Below are positions 48,397 to 60,600 of a stretch of 64,000 bases of DNA, one piece after another. The notes under the pieces are model-generated. The model did no database searches, was not told the DNA's origin, and saw nothing but the letters and a program-made list of their open reading frames with translations. Every line of letters starts with the position of its first letter. Position 1 is the first letter of the stretch. The translations under genes were made by a program, and so were the position numbers. This DNA comes from Entonaema liquescens (lineage: Eukaryota > Ascomycota > Sordariomycetes > Xylariales > Xylariaceae). The stretch lies in NCBI GenBank assembly GCA_902805475.1, contig CADCSX010000023.1, forward strand, positions 3,782,001 to 3,846,000, written 5' to 3'.

Positions 48397-49954
48397 CTAT
48401 ACCTTCAACCCAAGCTCCTCCGCATACGGTAGGACGTTTAGGTCACCAACTGCAGCCACGGTAGCCTTACTATCAAGGAGAGACTTCGCCGTCTATAATA
48501 AAATATTAGCTTTTTACAAATAACGATGAGAGAAACATGAACATACCGTCTTGAGCTTATCAGCCGTGACACCGTCAATCGAGCCAACAGTCTCGGCAAT
48601 CTGGAAAGGCTTGCCGGTGTGGATGATACCCGATCCGGCCGATAGAAGCGTTGATACACCCGACTGGCTGGCATCTAACGCGTCGAACTTCGCCTTAGCA
48701 ATCGCCTTGGTTAGGTCCTCCTTGCTAATGCTACCTTCCGAGATACTCTTAATAGCCTTAACCGCTTCTTCGCTAACCTTGCGGACCGAGGCGGCGGGGC
48801 CGGTGACTTGGACAGTTAACAGCCCAGCGTCCGAGTACGCCAAGTTAGTACCCGAAGCAACAACGCCAGGTGCCGAGGCCGCAGCCTTGGACAAAAGCGT
48901 AAATCCTGGTGACCACTTGACATTGGGCTGTCCACCGATCAAGGCTGCCAAGACCGCAATTTCAGGCTTGAAAGAGCCGAAACTGGACCCGGGGAAGGCA
49001 ATGACCAGGGAGTTTCCGGAGGCGTGAGCTGTGCGCTGCTCACCACCATAGTAAGTTGTGGATTTTGTGTTGAGTGCGGCACTGCTAGATGATGACGCGG
49101 GTACGCTGCCAAAGAACTGTTCCGTCCACTTGTGCAGGGCAGTCGTTGTAGCACCATCTCCAACTAGAGCGATGTTAGGCTTCGTGTAAACGGCTCCTGC
49201 ATAGTCAGCGACGGCGTGTTCGTTCAGGTAGCTTTTCAGGGGAGTTGTCGTCGTTGGGTATAAGGAAGCGCCAAGGCCAGTGTGGAAGGCAACCGAATGT
49301 GCCGAATCGAGGGCAAGAGCGGAAACGTCGTGGGCAAGCTTGGCCTGCTTCACCTTAAGAACCCTCTCGACATCCTCGTGGAACTCATATGCTATAAATT
49401 GAGTAAGCATTTATATCACCCGCCAATGACTCTGGGTGGCTCACTGGTGTACTTGGTCTGAGAGATGACCTCTGCTAGCAGTTCGGCGAAGTAAGGGATA
49501 TCCTCTCGCAGAAAGCTTGCTTCGATAATTAACGCTTCTCGAGTATGGTATGCGGCTAATTGACCTCCTAAAAGCTCAGCTTCTCGCGTGATACGTAAAG
49601 CGGTTCGCCTCTCGGTATTCTGGTATAGTTGCGTCTAATTAGCTCACGACAAAAAAAAAACCCAATAACAAAGAGATGTGGGCTCACCTTGAAGGCAAAC
49701 TCTTCAAGGCCAACAGTGAGACCAGGAGCAGGTTGATACCTGGTACCACCCTTAGCGACAACAGCCAGCTTTGTCGTCGGTCCGTGTGAGTCTCTGGTGG
49801 CTACCTTGACACCAGCAACTTCGGTGGTGTCATAGTTGAAAGCGGATGGTGCCGAAGATGCGGCAGCATAACCTCGGCGTTGAGCAAGCTGCGAACAGCC
49901 TTGCCTGCGGGCGGCAAGCTGGGCACCTCTGGAGAGAGCCGATCGAGAGAACAT
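48397..49954 (-). CDS. QCR2: Ubiquinol-cytochrome c reductase core protein 2
   Basis: Core subunit of respiratory complex III in the inner mitochondrial membrane; a peptidase M16 relative that has lost the catalytic zinc site. Exons 49954-49688, 49619-49445, 49391-48547 and 48492-48397, 460 residues. The N-terminus MFSRSALSRGAQLAARRQG is an Arg/Ala/Ser-rich targeting sequence ending near RRGYAAASS. Family marks are AGVKVATRD, YQPAPGLTVGLEEFAFK, ALRITREAELLGGQLAAYHT, and DIPYFAELLAEVISQTKY. The C-terminus reads AVGDLNVLPYAEELGLKV. An upstream in-frame TTG exists, but the ATG at 49954 fits the presequence. No zinc motif HxxEH is seen, as expected for fungal Qcr2. Confidence 0.94.
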
Positions 49955-50619
49955 TTTAGAGGGCGATGCCGTCAACAATTGGCGATTGAAGTCTGCGACA
50001 ACAGCTTTTAATCCGCAGATCCTTGGAAGCTTTCCGATTCCGAGCAAAAAGATGCTCAATTCCGGTAAATTCTCGGTTACAGGCTGACGGTGGATCTTCT
50101 TATTGTGGTCTGGTACGTTATTTGAGGCTTAATGAGGCTAGAGTCTGGTCAGCCACTTGCCAATGACTGTTATTGGCCGATTGAGTCAAACATGAATGCG
50201 CCCACCTATTATTACATAAGTACCTAAAGTACATACCTAGGTTATGTACTACTGCTACCTGAGAAAGAGGGACAGGTTAAGAAGCTTCGACCATTAATTC
50301 CATTCCCCGCTATCCTAAAAAAAGTAGTTGGTTGCATCGAAATTATTTTTATACGCTATTGCTCACTTTGCGCTGCGCAAATCAATCTTCTTAATCAACT
50401 TCTCGACTTTTACATACACATACAAAAAGCATTGCGCCGCCTCCCGTGTTCGTCGGCGCGCCTTTATTTCCTCTCTTAACTACCTAATGCTTCAATGAAG
50501 CCGCGGTAGTAATTGTAGTGCTCTAGAGATAGTGAGAGGATCTCTAGAAGCCAATCCCTTCGACAAGTCCCCAAATTCTATCTATTCAACTCGCGGCGGA
50601 ATTCCAACTTCAGCCAGTC
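49955..50619. other. Divergent promoter region QCR2 / RPC82
   Basis: 0.66 kb shared between two divergent genes. Contains TACCTAGGTTATGTA-type words near 50230-50245. No gene seen. Confidence 0.6.
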
Positions 50620-52861
50620 ATGTTGGTGGTAAGTCGAAGCTCTATTCAAATCGCTACAACTTCGCGACGATGCGCATGTTTATCTATTTCTTTTATCAGA
50701 AAAAATTGCTAATAAGAGCTCTCTCTATAACCAGACAAAAAATGTTGCAGAACTTTGTGTTCTGCTGATCAGTGAGCTGTATGGCCAGCTCCCATCGGTA
50801 ATGCTCCCCCTTTAACGATACCCCCCAGAACCTGGAGTTATACAGCTTAGGAACTAACAAGTTGCAAATTCACAGCGCATATTTGCGGATCTTCTCGCAA
50901 GAGGCAGGTCAACCGTTGCGCAATTATCACAGCATACCTCACTCAACCAACGACAAGTGCGCCATGGGATCGCTGTGCTCGTTCAGCTAAACCTCATCTT
51001 CCACTTTACGGACCAAGACTCGGGTATCACATATTACGATGCGAACCCCCATGCTGCCTATAATCTTGTCCGAACGGGAAAGATCCTTGATATGGTTCGT
51101 GAAAAGTATGGATCCGATGCCTATTCTCTCGTGCACGAGGTCCTTGTTCAGGGCCACACCAAGATTTCCGACCTCATTGCAGCTTTCAAGAAAGCACATA
51201 CTGTGCAGCCAAAAGCCGTCAACGGTGTATCGCAAAACGGCCATCATGTTAACGGCAATGGCACTAGCAATGGTACAAGCGATATAAAGATTGGAGACGA
51301 AGAAGTTGATCTAGAGGACCAAGCCTATGATAGTCTTGCCCAGCTTATTGCAGCTGGTATTCTCGAGCCGCTTGTTCTAGCAATGTACCAATCCCCGCAG
51401 GATCTGAGAAGCACAATCGAGCAAGACTTTTTGGCGAATTACTATCCTACTGGCATTCGAGGAACAAAGCAAACAGCCGAATTTGACAAGTATGTTAGAG
51501 ACAAGCTAAGAGAATTCCACTCGAAAAACACGGAGCTGAAGAACAACCTCGAATTTGAACTCGAGAACGGTGCTGGCTCAAAGCGCCGGAAGCTAACTAA
51601 CGGAACCACGTCCAACACATTTACCAACGGTAGAGCAAAATCTATTCTACTAGAGAATGTGAGTTTCAACCTCGAGAAGACAGACCCCAAGGAAACCCGC
51701 TAATTTTCCCTCTAGCTCGATACAGTACTCCGAGTAAACTACGATAAGTGTGTAGTCGAACTTCGCAATATAAAACTTGAACGTTATGTGGAAGATTTAG
51801 TTGGCGATACTACAGCAAAAGTATATGCAGCATTACTTGATGTGCTAAGCAAAAAGATTTCTCGTTGTCAAACCGATAAGTCGATCGAGGTCGAAGATGA
51901 AAACGACGATACTTCTACAGGGCCACGTGTCACTGCTCAGGAGATTTTTGAGCACCTGGATCCATCCCTAGATGTATCAGTCGGAGTCGGAATGCTCCAC
52001 GAAGATGGTGCCATTGATATCCGCCACGCAGAAAAGATCCGACGATTTCCTCCACAACTTAAGGGTTCTACCCTGAAGGAGATACTCCAGGAGGGAGAAG
52101 AGATCGTTCAGTCTGACGACGAAGATTACGACCCTAGTGGGGAGGCAGCCGCCAGTTTCGGATTACATGGTCAGAATGGTTTGGATGAAGTTAAAATGCA
52201 AGCGGACGACAACATTCCTATCGGCACCAAGCGGCTGCATCAGATGCGACAACATCTACTCATCCTTGCAGAAAGCAAGGAGGGTTTTGTGCGACACTGT
52301 GGCAGTCGTGATTTCGGCGAGTGGACGGTTGATTTCGAACCGCTCATGCAACATCTAAAATTCCTCGAACTTGACACACTTATCGAAAACCGCTTTGGTC
52401 GTCGCGGTTTGCGTCTCACTCGAATCCTTAGGGAAAAGGGGAAAATTGACGACAAAACATTGCCTAGTTTGGCTCTTATGAAGAAGCCGGATGTGCATGT
52501 TAAGATGGCAGAGATGGAAATGGCAGGGTTCTTAGACGTACAAGAAGTGCCTCGGGACAATAATCGAGCAGCCGCACGGACAATTTTCTTCTGGTTTTTC
52601 GACCTTGAGAGAACATTACAGCGGACACTGGACAACACCTACAAGTCCATGGTGCGCTGTCTGCAGCGGTTGGATGTCGAGCGTCGTAAGAAGGCGAGCG
52701 TTCTCTCGGTGGCCGAACGAAAAGATGTGCAGGGGATGGAGGAGGAGAAGCTAAGGGGTGACATATATAATGAGTACATCCAGTTTCTCGATCTCGAAAA
52801 GAAACTTCTTGGCCAGATTGGAAAGCTCGATGATATTGTAGCGGTCTTCAGAGACTTCTAG
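50620..52861 (+). CDS. RPC82: DNA-directed RNA polymerase III subunit C82 (RPC3)
   Basis: Subunit of the Pol III initiation heterotrimer (C82-C34-C31), which binds the clamp and helps open promoters of tRNA and 5S genes. Exons 50620-50628, 50735-50797, 50876-51658 and 51716-52861, 2001 bases, 666 residues. The first exon codes for only MLV; it was chosen because its donor GTAAGT and the acceptor at 50734 place TKNVAELCVLLISELYGQLP in frame. Winged-helix repeats follow: RGRSTVAQLSQHTSLTQRQV, then HGIAVLVQLNLIFHFTD. A low-complexity Asn/Gly-rich loop lies around residue 135. The middle contains a KRRKL-like basic patch. The C-terminus EKKLLGQIGKLDDIVAVFRDF is characteristic. No anomaly besides the tiny exon. 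Confidence 0.92.
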
Positions 52862-53575
52862 GGTTCATTCTCGCAATTGATACCAGTATCGGAGGGATAT
52901 CTTGCATTATGGCGGCGTTGGTTCACAGGTGGTACAGCCAGAAGAGGCTCAAAAAGTGACTTTTGCATATAGGATGGCGTTGTCTTCTACTCATTTCGGC
53001 CAGTCTCGAACTCCGAATGTGGTATGTTGAACCACATCTCGGATTGTATGTCTCGATAGATGACGAATTTGTACGCATATTGCGACTCGGACGATAAGTC
53101 TAGAGGCGACTGTACAATTACACTTTTTTATTTCTGCACCTAAGGGTACGATGAATTTAATATTATATTAATACTAATACCAAGGACCAATTTCACCTGG
53201 CAGTATTCAAATAATATGCGCCTCTTACTTTGTAAATGTAAATAGAGGGGTACGATATCTTATCATTGATAAAGCCCTGATCATCCGGGGAGACCCTTGA
53301 AGCTCCCGCAAGCTCCCCGCTAAATTAAGGTTAGTGCGGTACAAATTGGTAATAATATCTCGAATTTTTTGAATTTTTTTTTTTTCGAGAATCTCCGGCG
53401 CGACTGAAATTTTGTTCTACTACTTGTATGAACTTTGCTCCTCCGAGTCCGCTGCCGTCCTTATCCTCAATTCTTTGTGGTCTCTCTAGAATAACTCTTT
53501 AAGTTGTCTTGATCCAGTACATCTAAAGCTGCTTATATCTGTCCCAATTGGAACTCGCAGTAGAATATTCACATA
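52862..53575. other. Gap RPC82 / GGC1
   Basis: 0.7 kb with a poly-T tract near 53377-53386. 3' UTR and promoter sequence; no gene seen. Confidence 0.6.
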
Positions 53576-54863
53576 ATGGCGCCGATGGTCAGTGGTAAGG
53601 AGCGCGAGTCCAATCTCGCTCGGCTCCTTGGCTCCGGTAGGTTTAGAAACGAAAGAACCATAAATAAGTAATAATCACTGATATATATAAAAACAGGCTC
53701 TGCTGGTATTGCCGAACTGGCTATCTTCCACCCTGTGCGTGCTTATACAGCTCGAAACATTGCGGCGCAAGACTAATAAGTCCAAAGGTCGACACTATTG
53801 CCAAGCGGTTAATGAGCAACCAGACGAAGGTGCGGGTGACACACCTATAAGATCTGCGAACCGCGCAATATTAACTATTCCATAGATCAAGAATGCTAGC
53901 GAATTAAACAAGGTCATCTTCAAGGAGAGGGCAGAGGCAGCATTCGGTCGAAAATTCGTCTCGCTCTTTCCGGGATTAGGTTACGCGGCCGGTTACAAGG
54001 TCAGAAATACCTTTCACTTCAACAGAAGAACAGGCGGCTAAATATCCGGTATAGGTTTTGCAAAGGATATATAAGTACGGCGGCCAGCCCATTGCAAGGG
54101 ACTACCTTGCGGCGCACTACGGCAAGGACTTCGAGAGCGCTTTCGGAAAGAAAACCGGCAAAGCAATAATGCACTCGACTGCTGGCAGGTTGGTCTTGGA
54201 TGTACTGCTCGTTTAATTCTGTTAACTGACATATTATAGTCTGATCGGTATTGGCGAAATTGTCTTACTCCCATTAGACGTATTAAAGATTAAGCGCCAG
54301 ACAAATCCGGAAGCATTTCGAGGACGAGGTATTTTCAAGATCATCTCTGACGAAGGCTTTGGATTATATAGAGGTTGGGGCTGGACTGCTGCCCGAAATG
54401 CCCCTGGATCGTTTGCAGTACGTTCACCAAGATAAGACGATACTCCCCTGTAGTATACCTCTAACGTTTGATAGCTTTTCGGTGGCTCTGCTTTCACCAA
54501 GGAATACGTCTTCAAATTAAACGACTATAACAAGGCATCGTGGTTCCAGAACTTCATCGCTTCAATTGCCGGTGCTTCTGCATCCCTAGTTGTCTCCGCT
54601 CCCCTGGACGTTATCAAGACCCGTATTCAGAACAGGAATTTTGAGAACCCCGAAAGCGGTTTCCGAATCCTGTCTAACATGGCAAAGAACGAGGGTCTCG
54701 GTAGTTTCTTCAAGGGACTAGTACCCAAGGTAAGCAGTACGGTATAACTTGACCTGAGCCTTGCGCTAACCTCCCGTAGCTTCTTATGACTGGACCGAAG
54801 CTGGTCTTTTCCTTCTGGCTCGCCCAGACCCTAATCCCAGCATTCGACACCATTTTGAAATAG
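53576..54863 (+). CDS. GGC1: Mitochondrial GTP/GDP carrier
   Basis: Inner-membrane carrier exchanging GTP for GDP, needed for mitochondrial protein synthesis and iron balance in yeast. Eight short exons: 53576-53636, 53697-53734, 53788-53829, 53886-53999, 54055-54188, 54240-54417, 54475-54729, 54780-54863, giving 301 residues. Diagnostic segments: LARLLGSGSAGIAELAIFHP, VDTIAKRLMSNQTK, FPGLGYAAGYKVLQRIYKYG, SLIGIGEIVLLPLDVLKIKR, GWGWTAARNAPGSFALFGG, and APLDVIKTRIQNRNFENPES. Carrier signatures PxDxxxxR/K are present in all three repeats. Length matches Ggc1. The gene is unusually intron-dense (seven introns in 0.9 kb of coding sequence), so single open frames show only fragments. Together with ATP15 and QCR2 it makes three mitochondrial genes within 7.5 kb, with no sign of coordinated transcription. 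Confidence 0.94.
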
Positions 54864-55553
54864 AGCATTTGACTTGTATCATAGATCTGAACGCCAGCGT
54901 TCCACTGTATGTATATACGATCGAGCCGGCGTTTCAACGGTCGGGAATGGCACAGCGCTTAGGGGGGGTGGGTTCTATCGGTTTGGACTTATTAGATGAT
55001 CATGAAAGATTCCGACAAGGTAGATTAAAATTACTCCCTGTCTAGATGCGAAGTAAATATAAATACTCAACTCTTACCAAATATTCTATTACATGGGCTC
55101 GGTGGGTGGTAGACATATCGTTCACTATATTCCTTACTCGGTATAAGCTACAATCCGCATATAAATCCAAGACCAATTCCCAAGAATTTTCAAGTAGTAT
55201 TTGAATATTCTGACTTAACGAACTTATGCAAGATACGTGAATGCCCGGGCTGCCATGGTTCTGACATAAGTATATGCTTATATTCTGCCTGGCAATGGTA
55301 TTTAAGCTCTGCGGTGTAAGTTATCCGATCCAAACCTCGTCGCCAGCTCAAACTTGACTTAAAACCGTACCATACGAACTAACACTCAATTTTCATATAC
55401 TACATGGCTATTCATCATATCGAATGACTTACATCGTGAACTGGTTTCCGACAATTATCCGCCACGGGAAAAAATGAGAGAAAAAAAAGTATGCTGGCGG
55501 AGCCGCCCACGAACGGGGCGATATAGCGCTTGTTTGGAAAATTTTCATCAACC
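54864..55553. other. Gap GGC1 / tRNA-Arg
   Basis: 0.69 kb AT-rich, with no gene seen. It contains the GGC1 3' UTR and the upstream region of the tRNA gene. Confidence 0.6.
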
Positions 55554-55635
55554 GGTCCTTTGGCCCAATGGTAAGGCGTCTGACTACGATATAGTATCAA
55601 TCAGGAGATTCTGGGTTCGAGCCCCAGGAGGACCT
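55554..55635 (+). tRNA. tRNA-Arg (anticodon ACG) with a 10-base intron
   Basis: Cloverleaf folded by hand. Acceptor stem GGTCCTT (55554-55560) pairs with GAGGACC (55628-55634), discriminator T. The D-arm is GCCCAATGGTAAGGC, the anticodon stem TCTGA/TCAGG, and the T-arm CTGGG-TTCGAGC-CCCAG. The loop reads CT-ACG-A, then a 10-base intron at 55590-55599, then A, which places the intron one base 3' of the anticodon, the standard nuclear position. A-box TGGCCCAATGG and B-box GGTTCGAGCCC (55614-55624) match Pol III consensus. ACG becomes ICG and decodes CGU/CGC/CGA. Confidence 0.92.
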
Positions 55636-55640
55636 CTTTC

Positions 55641-55652
55641 TTTTGCTTTTTT
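55641..55652 (+). terminator. Pol III oligo-T terminator of tRNA-Arg
   Basis: TTTT, then GC, then six T residues directly downstream of the tRNA 3' end. Confidence 0.8.
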
Positions 55653-56528
55653 GTCTTATTTTATGAGCTTAACATGTGTTTGAGTTGATGTTATACTCGA
55701 AGTTTGCTGTTTCTTGTGGGGCCAGATCAGATCAGATCGGATGTATCGTAAGGATAATACTGGAATCTTAGCTCTCTGATTATTGTCCCTAATTTAGGGA
55801 TTTCAAACGTTCTGCTCGAAGGCTTTTAGGTCGTCTGTCCAAATTCAAAGCTTTAAGGAGGGACGCTCAAAGTTAATCTAGAAGAAGGTTAGTTACTTGA
55901 GTTCTAGATTGTCCATTGACCGTCACTTCTTCTGGTCGCTGCGGTTATGTGGACATTGTAACTTATAAGTCACGGCCAAGACCCTCACAGTAAGGGGTGT
56001 ACTTAGCTCGTTAATATCCTAGTTGAAGTAAAACAGTCCTTGGTATAGAAACGAAGTCTAGCCTTCCTGTTCCAGCAAATGGATTCATGCAGTTAAGGTA
56101 GGAGGAGGACAAGGTAGTTATTCAGGATTGAAAAGTAATACTTCGTTGAGAAGCCAACAGCCTAGACATGTGATAAGAAACCGCAAGCAGTTGATTATAC
56201 GGTCAGATCGAAGAGTGGTCTGACCGAAGACTTCGGACCCATTGAAATACTCGAGTTCCCGATCAGTACTGGTTCCCGATGTATGACAAAGTTGGTTGCT
56301 TAGTTGCTTGTTTATTTAGTGCAGAACAGGGAATGGGGGGTCTCCACAGCCAACATGAGGATCGTGAACAGACGGTAAGTATGCTTGGCGTTGCTCACGT
56401 TCGATATCCAGTATCCGGTAGATGGATCTTCATAACGGTTCAGAATTGACAAATCGTATACCAAAATTTGTAAATATGGGGTCCTTTTCCCCAGATGTTT
56501 TCCCAAAGTGTAAAAGTATAAAGCATAA

Positions 56529-56529
56529 A

Positions 56530-56562
<33 letters not shown>
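56529..56562. repeat. CATACTG tandem array (7-base unit)
   Basis: About four and a half perfect copies of a 7-base unit, preceded by degenerate GCATAAA versions. Confidence 0.85.
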
Positions 56563-57175
56563 GGTATTCTCTGTTGTTGATCGTTGATAAGAACAGCGCT
56601 ACAGCCTGGAAAGTATGGATCCTATTAAAGCAAGATAAAACACGTGGGGCCAAACCGACGAGGGTGGGAGAGAGTCCCGCATTGAAACTTGAGCCCGGGT
56701 ACTTGGGGCCTATAAAAAAAGAAAGGAAAGACAACAATACATAGAAATAAATTAACGTGCTCTGTGTTATTGAAATTAGTATATACGTTGTTGAAAAGTA
56801 GTTGCATGGTCGGAAAAGAACCGGAGTACAAAGAGTATGGGAGGATACGACGATAATAGAATTAATTGGATTTGATATAGCATCGTGATGGACCATAGAG
56901 AAACGATGTGAGGTTATGAAAGCAAAAGAGTGTTAGGTTCGTTGATGGGAAATCAATACATTATGTACATATTTAGGTACATGTAGATATTTACATGTAC
57001 ATCCCATTAGATGCATGTACATATGTCGTATAATTATGGGTCGTCAGGTCCGGTTGCCGGGGCAGCGACGTGTGACGTTGCAACTTTATTGGGATTGGGC
57101 AAGCGTCTAATTTGTTTGTCCATACACAAAGCAGCGCAAAGGCGGGACAGCCCCATTTTGACACCCCATTTCAAC

Positions 57176-57206
57176 GTATTCCACATATTCCACATATTCC
57201 ACATAA
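57176..57206. repeat. TATTCCACA tandem array (9-base unit)
   Basis: Three exact copies of a 9-base unit, ending at ACATAACATAC. Confidence 0.8.
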
Positions 57207-57322
57207 CATACAGGACCACAATACAAGGACCACATACAGCACCTTATCACATATTACCAGGTCCCTCTTAGATGATCCCCCATGCTCCGTTTTTTGTCTT
57301 TGTCTAATCTTCAAGTCCATTG

Positions 57323-57363
57323 AGTCCATCGAACCCATCGAACCCATCGAACCCATCGAACCC
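57323..57363. repeat. CCCATCGAA tandem array (9-base unit)
   Basis: Four copies of a 9-base unit plus partial copies, about 250 bases before the start codon of the coiled-coil gene, so possibly in its leader. Confidence 0.85.
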
Positions 57364-57613
57364 GCTCTCAACTTTTATAATCAATATCTGATTTGACTAA
57401 ACATCAATTCTTCTTTTACTTTCCCGCTTCGACGGGGCAGCGAAGGCTGGCCTATATGTAATTCCTGAGCAGCTCGCATAAATAGCATACGCGGGGTGAT
57501 ACGATACAATCCACCTTTGGGCCTTGCCTAACGAATTGTCTGGCAAGTTTGCGACTCAGACACATCATTCCCTCATATCTGAGAGAAACAACACCGTTCC
57601 TACGGTTCAGAAT

Positions 57614-60600
57614 ATGCCACCGGTTGAGCGTGACGCACCGGTCGATCGGCCGTTAAGACATCAGCATTCTTCTTCATTAGGAGGAGCTATAGTACCAATG
57701 TATGTCCACTCTTTACTCCCCTCATAGCTATTAGTTGCCTAGCAATGCGGTTGTATCATCGACTAACGAAGACTTCTAGGTGGGACAGCTCCGATCCTGA
57801 GCGGGCGCCACCCCCTCTGCCAATGAACCCTCAGTCGCCTGGTGGCGTGGGCCCTTCACGAAGTGGCACCTCGCTTGCTATTCAAAATGCACATGCAGCT
57901 TTAGCTGAAAAGGCGCGCGAGAACTCTCACTCTCACTCTCTTGTCCCCCACATCCCAAAACGGGCGAACGAGACATCACCAGATCGTTCTCTCGTTCCAA
58001 GGCCAGGCCCTCATAAACGAATGCAATCCCTTCAGCCGGGTAGCGTTAGAGATCTGAGCTTAATGATAGAGGGATCAAGGGATCGAGATTCAGCCAATTC
58101 GACACCTCGAGGTTCGCCTGAGAAAGAAAGGTACGCGAGGCCGTCGACGCCCATCCGTGGCAGGGACCAGGAAAGGGAAAAAGAGCTAGAGTTAGCTTTA
58201 GCTTCAGTAGAGAAAGAGCACGCCGCCTCTGGCACACCTACACCTATACCGTCAGGTATGCCTTCCCTTGTACGCCCCTCTGCGAGGAGGCCACCACAGA
58301 GCATACTTGGTGAGAATACGCCACCACAGTCTGCAACTATGTTGGCACTGCAAAACATGCCGTCAGTATTGTCCCGAGAGGGGGAATCACCTTTAGCAAC
58401 CGTCACAAACAACTCTACACCAATGACGAAGCCACAGCTCTCTACCGAATTTCTTTCGAGTCAGCTTCTCACCCTTACCAACATTGCGACCGCTCTGCAA
58501 AAGGAAATGTCTCAGCTTAGTCGCCGAAGTAGAGATAATGCTACCGACTTGATGAGTCTCAAAGAGGCCACGCATGCTAGAGATGAGGATATTCGAAAAA
58601 GCTTGCGTGAGCTAGTCAAGAGTTCGGACAGCGGCCGCTACCATCGGGACACGTGGAACGGTGGCTTGTACCTGGACAATAAGCCCTACAACATGTCGCC
58701 CGATCCGAAGATGGCGAGGCCAATCTCTCTCCCACGAATTCCATCACCTAATAGCTTTGCGGCGTCCATCGATAGAGAGTCGACGCTTAGTACGCCGTCG
58801 CTCGTAGGTGGGGAGTCGCCTGCTACGATGGCCTTGTTGGAGAAGATCATCAGAGACATGGGGACGAAAGACGGTCAGGACACGATCGTAGGTCGCCTGT
58901 CTGAACTGGCTGACAGACTGTCTGGTATGGCCTCAGCCGCTAAGGTCGAAGAGCTTATTCATCACTTGAAAGCAGCCAGCGAACATCCGCTTAGCCCCGG
59001 AGCCGGTAGCGGCTCAGAGAAGGCAAGGACGCTGAGCTTTAGTAGTGACGACTCGGGATCTAAAATCAGTGGCGTGGTGAACCAGAGAGTCGATAAACTG
59101 CTTAATGGTAAAGACGGCCGACGTTCCTCGACTACAGTACGAGTAAACGAGGCCTTGAATGATGATGTGGTAAAGCTTGTCCGTTCTGTCAAAGACAGCG
59201 TCGCTCAAGGAGGAGGCTTAACGGCTGAGGTCAAGGCTCTCGTTCGGGAACTTCGAGGCGAGGTCCTCGGAATGGGGAGAGAACTCAGCAGAAAACTGGA
59301 GGAATCACATGGTAAAACTCCCAGTAAAAGTGAAACGGCAAGCAGAGCAGAGCTCGCTAGAATCGTAGAAGAAGGCCTGGAGCAGATCCGTGTTTACATG
59401 GCCCAACGCCTAAGAGACCATCGACGGGTATCATCCGAGTCGGATAAGTCGGCTATCGATTACCAAGAAATCTATAACGCCTTGAGGACTGCTCTAAGCG
59501 ACACAGAGGCGACGCGCAACCAAGATCCCCAACTTAGCCGGGACGATGTTATGGAGGCGGTTAAGGACGCCTGGGAAAACTACAAGCCTGAAATAGAAAT
59601 CCAACAGATTGGGTTAGACCGGGATGAAATCCTCGACTGTCTGAAGGAGGGACTGCAACAGTTCGTACCACAACATGAGACACCCCAGAGCGCAACAAGG
59701 GACGAAGTATTCCAAGCCGTTGTTGAAGGGCTGAAGCACTTCGAGCCCCCACAAGTAGACATACCCGTTGGTCTTTCTCGAGACGATGTCTTCGAGGCTG
59801 TTAGAGAATGCCTCGAGGATTTCGAATTCCCGATCGCACCTTCAACCAACGAGCTAACGCGTGACGATGTGCTGGACGCCGTCAAGGAGGGTCTCAGCTC
59901 AACTCAGAGCAGTGCCCTTGTACCCCATGGTGGGGAGACCCCTGATATCATGGGACGCCTTCACGACATCATGCAATACATGCGGGATGAATTCAAGGCC
60001 ATTTCCGAGGAAGCGAAGCAGAATGTCGCCGCGAATGGAAGAGACACCGAGCAAGTCTTGGATGCTACCAGAGATGGCCTTGATCAATTGCGAACCCATA
60101 TAGAAGGCTACGTCGATAAAGCTATTGGCGCTTCTAATCAGGAAGACCTTATGGCCAGCCTCGAGACAGGCTTCGAACAGCTGCGCGAACACATGGAGGA
60201 ATATGTTGATAAAGCTTCCGGCGCCCCCGGTCATGAGGAATTAATCACCAACATCGCCACTGGCTTGGAGCAGTTACGTACGCAAGTTGGAAGCAACGCA
60301 GATAAAGTACCGGATGCCCCTAGCGTTCCTGGCCACGAGGAACTCTTATCGGCACTTACTAGCAATTTCGATCAACTGCGAACGCACATGGAAGGTTACG
60401 TCGATAAGGCTTCCGGTGCCTCGAACCAGGAGGAGCTAATGACTAATGTTGTTACCAGCTTCGACGTCTTCCGAGAAGAGGTTGCCGACCTCGTAGCAAA
60501 GGTCTCGGATGGCTCTAGGGATTTGATCAGACAGGAAATTGAGTCGCTCCGTGACACTGTGAACTCATCTCTTGTGCCTCATGTTCCGCAAATGAGTGAC

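Larger units (their letters stand above)
55636..57613. other. Long gap before coiled-coil gene
   Basis: 2 kb without a recognisable gene. It holds three short tandem arrays (listed separately), a TACATGTA-rich stretch at 56958-57025, and the promoter and leader of the next gene. Confidence 0.6.

Noticed and set aside
50620..55635. Functional link between RPC82 and the nearby tRNA gene
   Set aside because: Pol III subunit genes are Pol II transcribed and tRNA genes are dispersed; adjacency is most likely chance.
56529..57363. CRISPR-like array
   Set aside because: The repeats are direct 7- and 9-base tandems without spacers, in a eukaryotic genome.
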